This document shows, in pieces, positions 34,710 to 43,451 of a stretch of DNA of 64,000 nucleotides (positions are counted from its first letter, which is position 1; each line of letters begins with the position of its first letter). This DNA is from Renibacterium sp043789415 (lineage in GTDB: Bacteria; Actinomycetota; Actinomycetes; Actinomycetales; Micrococcaceae): contig NZ_JBDLLW010000002.1 in NCBI RefSeq assembly GCF_043789415.1, positions 440,597 through 504,596 on the forward strand, given 5' to 3'. Position numbers and translations under genes: made by a program. The notes below the pieces were generated by a model that saw only the letters and a list, made by a program, of their open reading frames with translations, was not told the DNA's origin and searched no databases.

Positions 34710-34991
34710 CTAGGCTCCCGTAGTGATACCTCTCGGCTTATCCGGCATGATGTCACCAATGCCGACTCCTAGCACCTCGGCTAGTGCAGCAATAGTTCGT
34801 AACTGCGGGTTGGCAACTGCCGTTGGGGATGACTTGCCCTTTTCGAGTAGTTGGTAGTGGTTTCGAGTAATGCCGACTTGGTTAGCAACCTTTTCTTGGC
34901 TGAGGCCTGCTGCGGTTCGGAATTGGTTGAGGCGGAGTCCTACCTCGGTAATGTAGTTGGCCCATGCTGCGTCTGGATCATTTTTAGCCAT
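34710..34991 (-). CDS. XRE-family HTH regulator
   Basis: This is a 93-residue protein that is essentially one Cro/C1-type helix-turn-helix domain (residues about 15-80: LRLNQFRTAAGLSQEKVANQ, GITRNHYQLLEKGKSSPT, LAEVLGVGIGDIMP). It lies at the edge of an islet of lower GC and is divergent from the lipoprotein and secreted protein genes. A 32-bp dyad lies 33 bases upstream of its start, so it is the likely self-binding repressor of the islet. Confidence 0.85.
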   Translation of the reverse strand: MAKNDPDAAWANYITEVGLRLNQFRTAAGLSQEKVANQVGITRNHYQLLEKGKSSPTAVANPQLRTIAALAEVLGVGIGDIMPDKPRGITTGA

Positions 34992-35024
34992 CTATCCAAC
35001 ATTCAGCACGCTCACTCTTGCGCT

Positions 35025-35056
35025 TGCATGATAAATAATGCATTATTGAGCATGCA
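35025..35056. promoter_or_regulatory. Large dyad upstream of XRE gene
   Basis: A 32-bp palindromic region has a perfect 14-bp core AATAATGCATTATT (35034-35047) and outer arms TGCATG/CATGCA (35025-35030, 35051-35056). Of the 16 paired positions only two mismatch. It is the best candidate operator for the XRE regulator. Confidence 0.55.
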
Positions 35057-35305
35057 GGTGGAGCTGGGCGTTCCCGGCCGTCATCAAGAGATTTGTGTGG
35101 TGCAACCGGCAACGAACACTACGGCACCTTTAGGGAGTGGGGTTATTGATGCCGCTAAATCTGTCGGTCAAATTGCTGCACCGCACCAACATTCCCCCTG
35201 TGGTGTCAGGAAACTACCGAGGCAGTGATCTTCATTTCTGGGAGTTACCTGCCATTTTCAACAAAGCTATTGCTAGTTCAAAGACCCCTCATAGATATTT
35301 AGGAA
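35057..35305. other. No convincing gene
   Basis: Between the dyad and the lipoprotein gene two short plus-strand frames are open (ending at 35228 and 35319) but neither has a ribosome binding site or recognisable composition. The stretch probably holds the promoter and leader of the lipoprotein gene, or gene remnants. Confidence 0.35.
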
Positions 35306-35865
35306 ATGCAAAAGAATAAATGGCTCGTGGCAGCAATAGCAGTGGCTATTATCGGAGTTTCGGGGTGCAGTAGCACTCCTAGCGCGCCTTCTTCAAACTC
35401 TTCAGCTCCAACGGTGACTACTAGTCAAATACCATCGGACCCCACAGCCGCGACTACCACGGGTGATTCGGTATTTCATCCTCTTTCGAGCGCTGCTACT
35501 TTCTGGAAAAAGCATCCAGGACTCGGGAGTGAAGAGTCGAAAACTGGACAACTTCTGATCGACCAGAAAAGCAGCGGATCGCATAAGTTCGAGCTTGAAA
35601 ATGCTGCAAAGTTTCAGAAGATTATGCTCGTGCTCGTGTGCGACAAAGAAGTCGCTTACAGCGTTACCCCAGGAAATACTTCAACTGCCAAACTTCCAGG
35701 AACATGGGGGGCTCTTGCGGAGGGCCGACGATAAATACTTACATCATGCCAGCTTATGATCCCAAAAATGCTGCCCAAGTTCCCAGCTATATCCAAGTAG
35801 AGACGCCAGCAGATACGAATTATTACCTCTCTGTGTACGGCATTCCTAGTCCTCCAGTTTCCTAA
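35306..35865 (+). pseudogene. Lipoprotein gene with apparent +1 frameshift in a G6 run
   Basis: The frame from ATG 35306 encodes a type II signal peptide (KNKWLVAAIAVAIIGVSGC, lipidated Cys at 21), a Ser/Thr-rich linker and a globular part, but stops at 35734. From the run of six G at 35705-35710 the next frame continues sensibly (GGPTINTYIMPAYDPKN to TNYYLSVYGIPSPPVS) and stops at 35865. One extra G would join the two parts into about 186 residues. It may be a true inactivation, a sequencing error, or slippage-based switching. Function is unknown. The secreted protein gene follows after 31 bases. Confidence 0.6.
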
Positions 35866-35896
35866 CCAATCAAGAAAAATAGATAAGGAATATATA

Positions 35897-36436
35897 GTGA
35901 AATTTGCTCGAACTGCTATTGCATCTGTCGGACTGACTGTTGTTCTTCTGGGAGCCGCGGTAGGTCCGGCCAATGCAATTCCTCAGGGGGACGATCCAGT
36001 GACGGGTCCAGGGACCGCGCACCCGATGGTGTGCGAGGGCGGGACTTTCTACGACGAGACTCACTCGGACGTCTATCTCGGCAATCCGAGTAAGCGAGTT
36101 TATGGATCTGGCGGTGGCACACTCAAATTTGATGCTGGAGAATCCGCTTCGGTGACGGGGACTCTCTCTACAACTGTCAGCGCTGATGCCAACTTTGTCT
36201 TTGGAAAGGTGAGCGCTTCTGCGGGAATGTCTATTGCGCTGTCAAAGACAGCAACAACCCCAGTTGGTTACAGCTGGACAGTGCCCGCTGGACGCACTGG
36301 TTACATTGAAATGGGCGCTCACGGCTACCGTATCTCGTACACCAAGTACCACTACAAGTCCCCCTGTACTCAGGTGATTGACAAGAAAGACACCATCACT
36401 GGAGCAACGGGTAACGCTTACTTTACCCACAACTAA
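35897..36436 (+). CDS. Secreted beta-rich protein of unknown function
   Basis: This is a 179-residue exported protein. The Sec signal peptide is cleaved after AANA-like PANA (about residue 27). The mature chain has two Cys (about 46 and 154) that may pair. It includes a long alternating Ser/Thr/hydrophobic stretch (about 75-125) ending in WTVPAGRTGYIEMG, then YRISYTKYHY. The pattern of amphipathic strands with a VPAG turn recalls aerolysin/ETX-MTX2-like beta-pore proteins and also Streptomyces secreted proteins of unknown role; this is only a reading by eye. GTG 35897 has AAGGAA eight bases upstream. A very long hairpin follows the stop. Confidence 0.6.
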   Translation: MKFARTAIASVGLTVVLLGAAVGPANAIPQGDDPVTGPGTAHPMVCEGGTFYDETHSDVYLGNPSKRVYGSGGGTLKFDAGESASVTGTLSTTVSADANFVFGKVSASAGMSIALSKTATTPVGYSWTVPAGRTGYIEMGAHGYRISYTKYHYKSPCTQVIDKKDTITGATGNAYFTHN

Positions 36437-36448
36437 GCAGTGATTTTT

Positions 36449-36508
36449 AGTCAGCAAACGCCTCTGCCCAAGACCAAATACGGTTTTGGGCAGAGGCGTT
36501 TGCTGACT
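36449..36508. terminator. Very long perfect hairpin between convergent genes
   Basis: The arms 36449-36471 and 36486-36508 are perfectly complementary over 23 bp and extend by four more pairs (one G-U) toward a 6-base loop. It separates the secreted protein gene from gntP and probably terminates both. There is no T-run. Confidence 0.65.
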
Positions 36509-36536
36509 ACTTCCTTAGGCATCGAGGCCATATTTA

Positions 36537-37931
36537 TCAGACGAACTGATAGATCAGAACCGCCATGCCGAAGCCGACCAGGGAAAGGATCGTCTCCAGC
36601 ACGGTCCAGGTTTTCAAGGTGTCCTTGACCGACATATTGAAGTACTTGGAAACGATCCAGAAGCCGCCGTCATTGACGTGACTGGCGATGATCGAGCCGG
36701 CTGAGATGGCGATCACAATGAGCGCGAGCTGCGGCTGAGAGAAGCCACCGGAGGCCAGGGTCGGTGCCAGGATTCCGCTCGTGGTGACGATGGCCACGGT
36801 GGCTGAACCCTGGGCGAGCCGCAGGCCAGCTGAGATCACATAGGCAGAGACGATAAGCGGTAAACCGGCCTGAGCCAGCGAACCGGCCACTGCCTTGCCG
36901 ACCCCGGTAGCCGCCAGCACCGCACCGAAGAAAGCTCCCGCGCCCACCACGAGGAGGATCATGCCGACCGGCCGGAGCGAGGCCGCCGTGACGTTGGAGA
37001 GCTCTTTCGAACTCATCCCCCGGCGGATGCCCAGCAGCCACATAGAGAGCAGTACTGCGACGGTCAGCGCGATCGCGGGATTGCCGAAGAACTGCAGGGC
37101 TGAGCGGAAGCCGCTCTCCGGTAAGAAGATATTGCCGAAGGTTCCCCCGAGAATCAGAACCATCGGCAGGCCGATACACAGCAGCACCAGACCGATTGAT
37201 GGCTCCCGGCCCTTTGCGGCATCCGCTGATTCTTCGATGACCTGCTCAGCGGGCACCGCGATGTTGACCCGTCGGCCGATCCATTTGCCCCAGAGCACGC
37301 CGGAGACAAACCAGGCTGGAATGCCGCAAGCCAGGCCCATCAGGATGATCCAGCCCAGATCCACGTGGAATGCACCCGCGGCGGCTACCGGCCCGGGGTG
37401 CGGCGGCAGGAAGGCGTGGGTGACGGAAAGCCCCGCCAGCAAAGGCAAAGCGTAGAGCACTAAGGACTTGCCGCCCCGGATGGCCGCGACGTACACCAGT
37501 GGCGCCAGCACAAAAATACCGATATCGAAGAAAACTGGGATGCCCAGGATGAAACCGGTGATCCCCATCGCGAGCGGAGTACCTTTTTCACCAAAGATGC
37601 GCACCAGCCTGCCCAGCAGCACCTCGGCACCGCCCGAGCGCTCCAGGATCGCGCCGAGCACGGTGCCCAGGCCAATGATCACCGTGACGTGGCCCAAAAT
37701 TCCGGCGAAGCCCTTTTCGATCAGTGCATCGCTGCTCTTCGTCGCGGTGCCGACCAGCGCTTCGACCGAAACCCCTCCGGCCAGGGCGACCAACACTCCG
37801 ACGCCGAGCAGCGCGATGAAAGGCTCCACCTTGACCTTGATGATCAAGAACAAGAGCAGCGCTATGCCCGCCGCCGCGAGCAGGAGCAGTCCCAGAGTGT
37901 CGTGGTGCAGCCAATCGATAAACTGGTTCAT
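36537..37931 (-). CDS. GntP-family gluconate/sugar-acid:H+ symporter
   Basis: This is a 464-residue polytopic membrane protein of the GntP family, with about 12-14 hydrophobic segments. It shows the family features FLPPHPGPVAAAGAF in the middle and SHVNDGGFWIVSKYF near the C-terminus. GntP members import gluconate, glucuronate-type acids or D-serine. The ATG overlaps the aldolase stop by four bases, so it belongs to the sugar-acid cluster and likely imports the acid that the cluster degrades. Confidence 0.88.
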   Translation of the reverse strand: MNQFIDWLHHDTLGLLLLAAAGIALLLFLIIKVKVEPFIALLGVGVLVALAGGVSVEALVGTATKSSDALIEKGFAGILGHVTVIIGLGTVLGAILERSGGAEVLLGRLVRIFGEKGTPLAMGITGFILGIPVFFDIGIFVLAPLVYVAAIRGGKSLVLYALPLLAGLSVTHAFLPPHPGPVAAAGAFHVDLGWIILMGLACGIPAWFVSGVLWGKWIGRRVNIAVPAEQVIEESADAAKGREPSIGLVLLCIGLPMVLILGGTFGNIFLPESGFRSALQFFGNPAIALTVAVLLSMWLLGIRRGMSSKELSNVTAASLRPVGMILLVVGAGAFFGAVLAATGVGKAVAGSLAQAGLPLIVSAYVISAGLRLAQGSATVAIVTTSGILAPTLASGGFSQPQLALIVIAISAGSIIASHVNDGGFWIVSKYFNMSVKDTLKTWTVLETILSLVGFGMAVLIYQFV

Positions 37932-38608
37932 CGTTCCATCTCCCGTTGTTTGTCGGTCTGCCCTTGGCCGAAGGGGCTAAGGCTTGCGGTAAAGGCGGCG
38001 GCCAGGGTCTCGATGGCCGACCAGTCCCCGGCGGCCACGACCTCTGGCGGAACCACCGAAGTGCCACAGGCCACCGCGAAGGCACCGGCGGCCAGGTACT
38101 CGGCCGCATTCGAGGCATCGATCCCTCCCGAAGGGAAGAGCTTGAGTTCCGGGAAGGGCCCGCTAAGGTCCTTCAGATACGCCGGGCCCAGGCTCCGGGC
38201 CGGGAAGATCTTGACCACGCTGGAGCCCAGGTCCACCGCCTGGGCGACTTCACTGGGAGTCATTGCACCGAGCGAGATCGGCACCCCGGCGGCGAGGGCG
38301 ACCTCAGCGACCTCAGCCCGCAAGCCGGGAGTGACCAGAAACCGAGCCCCGGCGTCGATCGCTGCTCGGGCTTGCTCGGCGTCGAGCACGGTACCGGCCC
38401 CCACCAGGGCGCCATGCTCAGCCTCCGCATCACGGGCTTTCCGAATGAGCTTCAGTACCCCGGGCGTGGTGAAGGTCAGCTCGACGCTACCGATGCCGCC
38501 TTGCACCAGCGCGTGGCAGAGCGCCGGTGCATCGGGAATCTTGGCGGCTCGAACCACGGCAACGCTGCGATCCTTTTCGAGTTGCCGTAGGAAAGTCTCA
38601 ACGGACAT
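37928..38608 (-). CDS. KDPG/KHG aldolase (Eda-like)
   Basis: This 226-residue class I aldolase cleaves 2-keto-3-deoxy-6-phosphogluconate to pyruvate and glyceraldehyde-3-phosphate. Motifs: VAVVRAAKIPDA at the start, VGAGTVLDAEQARAAIDAGA, FLVTPGL, and the Schiff-base Lys in SVVKIFPA (about 132), then LFPSGGIDASNAAEYLAAGA. ATG at 38608 has AAGGAG at good distance and overlaps the deacylase gene by 11 bases. Confidence 0.9.
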   Translation of the reverse strand: MSVETFLRQLEKDRSVAVVRAAKIPDAPALCHALVQGGIGSVELTFTTPGVLKLIRKARDAEAEHGALVGAGTVLDAEQARAAIDAGARFLVTPGLRAEVAEVALAAGVPISLGAMTPSEVAQAVDLGSSVVKIFPARSLGPAYLKDLSGPFPELKLFPSGGIDASNAAEYLAAGAFAVACGTSVVPPEVVAAGDWSAIETLAAAFTASLSPFGQGQTDKQREMER

Positions 38609-40265
38609 CGATGACTCCTTGATCGGTGGCATGTCTGCGGAGCGCCCGGCCTGCCCGCGCCCCGGTGGGTTTCCCCGCCGCGATGGCCGGTTGGCCGTTG
38701 ACGAAAACCCAGTGGATCCCGACGGCGGGCTGCCGCGGCTGCGCGAAACTGGCTCGATCGGCGATCTGTTCCGCATCGAAGAGCACCAGATCGGCCGCAT
38801 AGCCCTCTTTGATCAGCCCTCGCTGATGCAATTGAAGCCTGGCGGCCGGCCGGCCGCTCAGATGATGGACCATCTCTTCCAGGCTGAGCAGTCCGAGCTC
38901 TCGGCTGTAGTGTCCCAGATAGCGTGGAAAGGTGCCCCAGGAACGGGGGTGCGGCTTAGCCCCGGTCAGAATGCCGTCGCTGCCTCCGGTGTGCGCCCGG
39001 TGCTGCATGATCTGCCGGACATTCGGTTCATCCCCCACATGCTGCAGGATTCCGGTGCCCAGCCGATCACGGCGAAGCAATTCAATGAAAACCTCAAAGG
39101 GTTCACGGCGCTGTTCACCCGAGAGCTGTTCGATGGTCTTGCCGACACACTCCGACAGCTCCGGGTTCTGCACTCCGCTGATTTCAATGGTGTGCCATTC
39201 GGCGGTCACTCCGTGGCAGCCATCTGAACCGTAAATCTCCACGCTCTGCCGGATCCGAGCCAGGGTCTCTGGCTCTTCCAACCGCTGCAAAGTCTGTTCC
39301 AGGCTTCCGGAGGAGGCCCAGCTGGGCAGGAGCGCGGAGAGCGTGGTGGCTCCGGGCAGATAAGGATAGCTGTCCAGAGTGATATCCGCTCCGCACTCCA
39401 GGGCCTCGTCGATCAAGGCCAGCAGTTCCCCCGCTCGGCCTTTGTTCTCTGCGAAGTTCATGGTGGCGTGCGAAAGGTGCAGGGGGCAGCCGCTCGCTTT
39501 GCTCAGCTCGATCATCTCGGCGTAGGCGGCGAGCGCACCCTTGCCATAGGAGCGGTGGTGCGGTGCATAGAAACCGCCCAACTCGGCCACCGTTTCACAG
39601 AGCGCGGTGAGTTCCGCGCTGTCGGCGTACATGCCAGGGGTATAGGTCAGTCCCGAGGACATTCCGACGGCGCCCTGTTGCATGGCTTCGGCGATCACCT
39701 CTTGCATCCGGGCCAGTTGAGCTGCGTCCGGGGCGCCTTCGGCGAATCCCATCACCAGCGCCCGCACGGTGCCCTGCGGCACCAGATAAGCGGCGTTCCC
39801 GGCGATCTGGGAGCGATCGAGCCGACCCAGGTATTCGCCGACACTGCGCCAATCGAAATCGAGGTCTGTCGGATTGCCGTTCCATCCGGCGATCTTCTGT
39901 CGGATCACGTCGAGTGTCGGTTCGTCCACCGGCGCATAGGAAAGACCGTCTTGACCGAGCACTTCGGTGGTAACGCCCTGACTGAGTTTCGCGTAATGGT
40001 CAGGTTCGGTGAGCAGATGCAGATCGGAGTGCGCGTGCATATCGATGAAGCCGGGCGCCAGCACGAGCCCTTCAGCATCAATTCGCCGGTTTCCGACGTC
40101 GTGAACGGCTTTCGAAAAGGAGCTTTCTGAACTGACTCCCCCAACCGTGAGCGCACCTGGCTCGGCGATCCGCTGGATCCGCCCCTGAGCGATCAGCACA
40201 TCGGCCTGGCGGCGCGGTGAGCCGCTGCCGTCCACCACCGTTGCCTTGCTCAGTAGGGTCTCCAT
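38598..40265 (-). CDS. N-acyl-D-amino-acid deacylase family amidohydrolase
   Basis: This 555-residue metal-dependent amidohydrolase has the metal motif FIDMHAHSDLHLL (about residue 70-82), a central TSGLTYTPGM-like segment, the HLSH motif and an acidic metal ligand region (DSYPYLPG). The C-terminal beta-sandwich ends with VFVNGQPAI. Family members hydrolyse N-acyl-D-amino acids; relatives act on N-acetylated sugar acids or dipeptides. Within this cluster the likely substrate is an N-acetylated acid such as N-acetyl-D-glucosaminate, by inference. Confidence 0.85.
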   Translation of the reverse strand: METLLSKATVVDGSGSPRRQADVLIAQGRIQRIAEPGALTVGGVSSESSFSKAVHDVGNRRIDAEGLVLAPGFIDMHAHSDLHLLTEPDHYAKLSQGVTTEVLGQDGLSYAPVDEPTLDVIRQKIAGWNGNPTDLDFDWRSVGEYLGRLDRSQIAGNAAYLVPQGTVRALVMGFAEGAPDAAQLARMQEVIAEAMQQGAVGMSSGLTYTPGMYADSAELTALCETVAELGGFYAPHHRSYGKGALAAYAEMIELSKASGCPLHLSHATMNFAENKGRAGELLALIDEALECGADITLDSYPYLPGATTLSALLPSWASSGSLEQTLQRLEEPETLARIRQSVEIYGSDGCHGVTAEWHTIEISGVQNPELSECVGKTIEQLSGEQRREPFEVFIELLRRDRLGTGILQHVGDEPNVRQIMQHRAHTGGSDGILTGAKPHPRSWGTFPRYLGHYSRELGLLSLEEMVHHLSGRPAARLQLHQRGLIKEGYAADLVLFDAEQIADRASFAQPRQPAVGIHWVFVNGQPAIAAGKPTGARAGRALRRHATDQGVIDVR

Positions 40266-40271
40266 GGCCGC

Positions 40272-41552
40272 CTAGAAGAAAGTGTGGATGAGATCGATGA
40301 CATTGCCAGAATCCACAGTATCGAGCACCGGGATCAACTGCCATTTATCGAAGGCTGTGCAGGGGTGCGAAAGGCCGAGCCTGATGACCTGGCCGATTCG
40401 CACTTCCTGCTGGGCGGCGTCAAAGCTCAAGTAACAGTGCTGATCGTTCATCGCGGTGATTCGGGCGCCCTCGAGCGGGAGCAATGCAGCACCGAGCTCA
40501 TCGGCCAGTCCTTGAGGTATCGGAAGCCCTTCATCGAAGGGCAGGTCCCGCTTACCTGCATCGAGGATAGCTAAGCCCGGCTCGGGCTGCGAGACCACTC
40601 GCGCCCAGCCGTGCATTCCCGCGACCAAAGGCTGATCACCCGAGCGGGAAAAGGGCGAGATCCTGGCGTAGAAACCGTCGTCGTGCACCAGATAGGCGCC
40701 GCTGCGCAGCAGCACGATAACTTCGGGGCCGGCGCAGTCCGCCAGTACCTCCACCACGGCGTCGAAGTAGGCGCTACCACCCGCACTCAGGATCACCGGA
40801 CCCTCAGCATAGAGCCCTTCAGCGGTCAACCGCAGGTGCAGTTCCTTCATGCTGGAAAGATAACCGCGTACCGTTTCCAGCGCTGCTTGATCAGCGGTAT
40901 GCGCTAGAGAACCCTCGTAGCCGCTCACCCCGATCAATCGCAACCGTTCCGAGGCCGCGACTGACCTGCACACTTCAAGGGCCGGTACTATTCCCCGCGC
41001 CCCAGTGCGTCCGCCTGGTCCCCCCAATTCGACCAGTACATCAAGAACGGCCTCGGAATTCTCTAGTGTCTTCTCAATGCGCTCCACGGTCTGCACATTG
41101 TCCACCCAGGAAACGATCCGGGTGCCCGAGCGCCCTTGCTCGGCGACCCAGCGGATCGCTTGCGGATCGGTCAGGGAATTGGCCAGCATCATCGAAGCCA
41201 CCCCGAATTCTGCAGCCACTCGCAGCTGGGCCAGATTCGCCAGAGTGATCCCCCAGGCTCCTCGCTCCAGCTGTCGCTGCCAGAGCTGCGGTGCCATCGT
41301 AGTTTTACCGTGCGGCGCCAACTGCACGCCGTGCTCCTCGCACCAGCGGGCCATGCGATCCAGATTGGTTTCCAGGGCCTGCCCGTCGAGAGTGAGCAAC
41401 GGAGTCTGCAGATCCTTCAGCTCTGGACCGTAGGCGAGAAAATCGTGAGGAGTGCAGCCCTTGACAGCAGCGGGGACGGCTTTGAAACGCCAATCGAGCT
41501 TGCGTCGATTGAGCGCTGCCACCGAGCTGGCATCAATTGCAGAGCCGCTCAT
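40272..41552 (-). CDS. PLP-dependent D-serine dehydratase/D-threonine aldolase-like enzyme
   Basis: This 426-residue fold-type III PLP enzyme carries the PLP Lys in QLAPHGKTTMAP (Lys83) and a C-terminal metal site LSHPCTAFDKW with His and Cys. This family includes D-serine dehydratase, low-specificity D-threonine aldolase and, as I recall, the D-glucosaminate dehydratase of Pseudomonas. The next enzymes in the cluster process KDG, the product of glucosaminate dehydration, which makes that activity an attractive assignment. It starts the minus-strand operon, divergent from kdgK. Confidence 0.8.
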   Translation of the reverse strand: MSGSAIDASSVAALNRRKLDWRFKAVPAAVKGCTPHDFLAYGPELKDLQTPLLTLDGQALETNLDRMARWCEEHGVQLAPHGKTTMAPQLWQRQLERGAWGITLANLAQLRVAAEFGVASMMLANSLTDPQAIRWVAEQGRSGTRIVSWVDNVQTVERIEKTLENSEAVLDVLVELGGPGGRTGARGIVPALEVCRSVAASERLRLIGVSGYEGSLAHTADQAALETVRGYLSSMKELHLRLTAEGLYAEGPVILSAGGSAYFDAVVEVLADCAGPEVIVLLRSGAYLVHDDGFYARISPFSRSGDQPLVAGMHGWARVVSQPEPGLAILDAGKRDLPFDEGLPIPQGLADELGAALLPLEGARITAMNDQHCYLSFDAAQQEVRIGQVIRLGLSHPCTAFDKWQLIPVLDTVDSGNVIDLIHTFF

Positions 41553-41571
41553 TCAAGTCCTCTCGATCAAA

Positions 41572-41597
41572 TTGCATATAGTGCAACGCTTGTTGCA
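41572..41597. promoter_or_regulatory. Overlapping dyads, candidate IclR operator
   Basis: TTGCA-TATAG-TGCAA (41572-41586) overlaps TGCAA-CGCTTG-TTGCA (41582-41597), giving three half-sites. They lie in the divergent promoter region between the dehydratase and kdgK genes. The IclR-type regulator encoded two genes downstream is the likely binder. Confidence 0.5.
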
Positions 41598-41676
41598 GAA
41601 ATATTAGTGTTATGTCTAACATGGTCGGGAAATGCCCGTCAAGCCCCTCGCTGCCAGGGAAGCAAAGGAATGATCC

Positions 41677-42690
41677 ATGCAATCAGCACTCTGCCTGGGA
41701 GAAACCATGGCAGTTCTGAGCCCTTCTCCGCTCGCTTCGCTCGAGACCGCCGAACTCTTCCAATGCAGCGTGGGAGGCGCGGAATCAAATGTGGCGATGG
41801 GCCTGGCCGCACTCGGCGTGCCGACCCATTGGCTGAGCAGGCTCGGCGATGATGCCTTCGGCCGCCGCATCTTGCGCACTCTGAGGGAACATCAGGTCGG
41901 TGTCTCGGGGGTGCAGCTCGACCCGGAGCGGCCCACCGGCCTCTATCTCAAAGCGCCAGCCGACGACGGCTCAGGCAGTGAAATGCTGTATTACCGCCGA
42001 GGCTCCGCCGCCTCCGCGATGTCTCCGAGCCTGCTGGACTCCCCTGCCGCTTCGGAGCTACTGCGCAGCGTCGGGCTGATTCATTTCAGCGGCATCACCG
42101 CAGCGCTTTCGGGGAGCTGTCTGGAACTCTGCGAGGAACTGGTGAGTGCACCACGAGAGGGCAGAATCGTCAGCTTCGACCTGAATTGGCGCCCCAGCCT
42201 GTGGCAGGGCCGAAACCATCGGGTGCTACGCGAACTGGCCAACCGGGCCGACATCGTCCTGCTGGGCTTGGACGAGGCCGAATCCGCTTTCGGCAGCCGG
42301 GACGAACAAGAACTCCGCGAGATCCTACCCGCCCCGCAGACCCTGGTACTGAAGAATAGTGAGCACAGCACCGTCTCGCTGTGCCGCAGTGGCGGGCGGC
42401 AGGAAGTCCCCGCCCTCGCCGTAGAACTGGTGGAGCCAGTCGGCGCGGGTGACGCTTTTGCTGCCGGTTATTTGAGCGGCTTGCTGCTGGGACTGGATGA
42501 GCGGGCCAAGCTCCGGCGCGGGCATCTGGCCGCCGCTTGCACGCTGACCGTCCCCGGGGATCGCGGGCCGCTGCCGCCCGCGGCAGAACTCGAAGCGCTG
42601 CTGAACTGCGAGGAAGCAGATTGGCTGGCTACCTCGGTCTCCGCCACCGGGATCGACTCTCCCGCCCTCACCGGGCAAGCAGTTCGATGA
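41677..42690 (+). CDS. PfkB-family 2-keto-3-deoxygluconate kinase
   Basis: This 337-residue PfkB/ribokinase family kinase phosphorylates KDG to KDPG in the presumed pathway. Motifs: LGETMAVLSPSPLASL, an N-terminal GGAESNVAMGLAALG motif and the catalytic PVGAGDAFAAGYLSG near the C-terminus (Asp about 259). AAAGGA precedes ATG 41677. Its stop overlaps the IclR start (ATGA). PfkB specificity is inferred from the aldolase in the same cluster. Confidence 0.85.
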   Translation: MQSALCLGETMAVLSPSPLASLETAELFQCSVGGAESNVAMGLAALGVPTHWLSRLGDDAFGRRILRTLREHQVGVSGVQLDPERPTGLYLKAPADDGSGSEMLYYRRGSAASAMSPSLLDSPAASELLRSVGLIHFSGITAALSGSCLELCEELVSAPREGRIVSFDLNWRPSLWQGRNHRVLRELANRADIVLLGLDEAESAFGSRDEQELREILPAPQTLVLKNSEHSTVSLCRSGGRQEVPALAVELVEPVGAGDAFAAGYLSGLLLGLDERAKLRRGHLAAACTLTVPGDRGPLPPAAELEALLNCEEADWLATSVSATGIDSPALTGQAVR

Positions 42691-43451
42691 GCCAGAGCCT
42701 GCTGCGCGGACTAGATCTGCTCGCAGAATTAGCCCGTCAACCGGCCACCCTCGACGAACTCGCCTCGCGCGCCGCGGTGCACAAGACCACCGTCATGCGA
42801 CTGCTGCATGATCTGGAGGACCGTCGTTTCGTCTTCCGGGACGCCGGGCAGCGTTACCGCCTGGGCTCCAAACTCTTTGAACTTTCCGGTCGAGCTCTTG
42901 AGCAGCGCGATATCCGCAGCGTCGCCCGCCCCCATCTCACCGCTTTGAACGAAGTCACCGGGCACACCATTCACCTCGCGGATTTAGAGGGCGGCGAAGT
43001 GGTCTATATCGATAAATTCGAGTCCCGGCATCAAGTGCGGATGTACTCCCGGATCGGCCTCACCGCCGCATTGCATTCCGCCGCGGTCTCCAAGGTTCTC
43101 TTGGCGGATCTCCCCCGGGAACGCCGTGAGGAAATCGCCGCAAACATCGACTACGTCAAAGCCACCGAGAACACCTTGGACTCTCCCCGGGCCCTGCTCG
43201 CCGAACTGGACCGGGTCGCTGCTCAGGGCTGGGCCCACGACGACTGCGAACACGAGCCGCTGGTGCACTGCATTGCCGCACCGATCCGGGATGCCAGCGG
43301 TGCAGTGGTCGCCGCTGCATCCACCTCGGTGCCGACCATGCTGCTGAACACTGAAGGGCTGATGGCACTGCTGCCCGGCCTGAAGGCCAGCACCGACAAA
43401 ATCTCCCACGACCTCGGATACCACCCTTCGAAAGGAAAGCATCATGACTGA
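42687..43451 (+). CDS. IclR-family transcriptional regulator
   Basis: This is a 254-residue regulator with an N-terminal winged helix (LLRGLDLLAELARQ, DELASRAAVHKTTVMRLLHD) and a C-terminal IclR ligand domain (GLTAALHSAAVSKVLLA, GWAHDDCEHEP, CIAAPIRDASGAVVAAAS). ATG 42687 overlaps the kinase stop; a longer frame upstream is a shadow. It presumably controls the divergent sugar-acid cluster through the site at 41572-41597. KDG or KDPG is a typical effector for this class. Confidence 0.9.
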   Translation: MSQSLLRGLDLLAELARQPATLDELASRAAVHKTTVMRLLHDLEDRRFVFRDAGQRYRLGSKLFELSGRALEQRDIRSVARPHLTALNEVTGHTIHLADLEGGEVVYIDKFESRHQVRMYSRIGLTAALHSAAVSKVLLADLPRERREEIAANIDYVKATENTLDSPRALLAELDRVAAQGWAHDDCEHEPLVHCIAAPIRDASGAVVAAASTSVPTMLLNTEGLMALLPGLKASTDKISHDLGYHPSKGKHHD

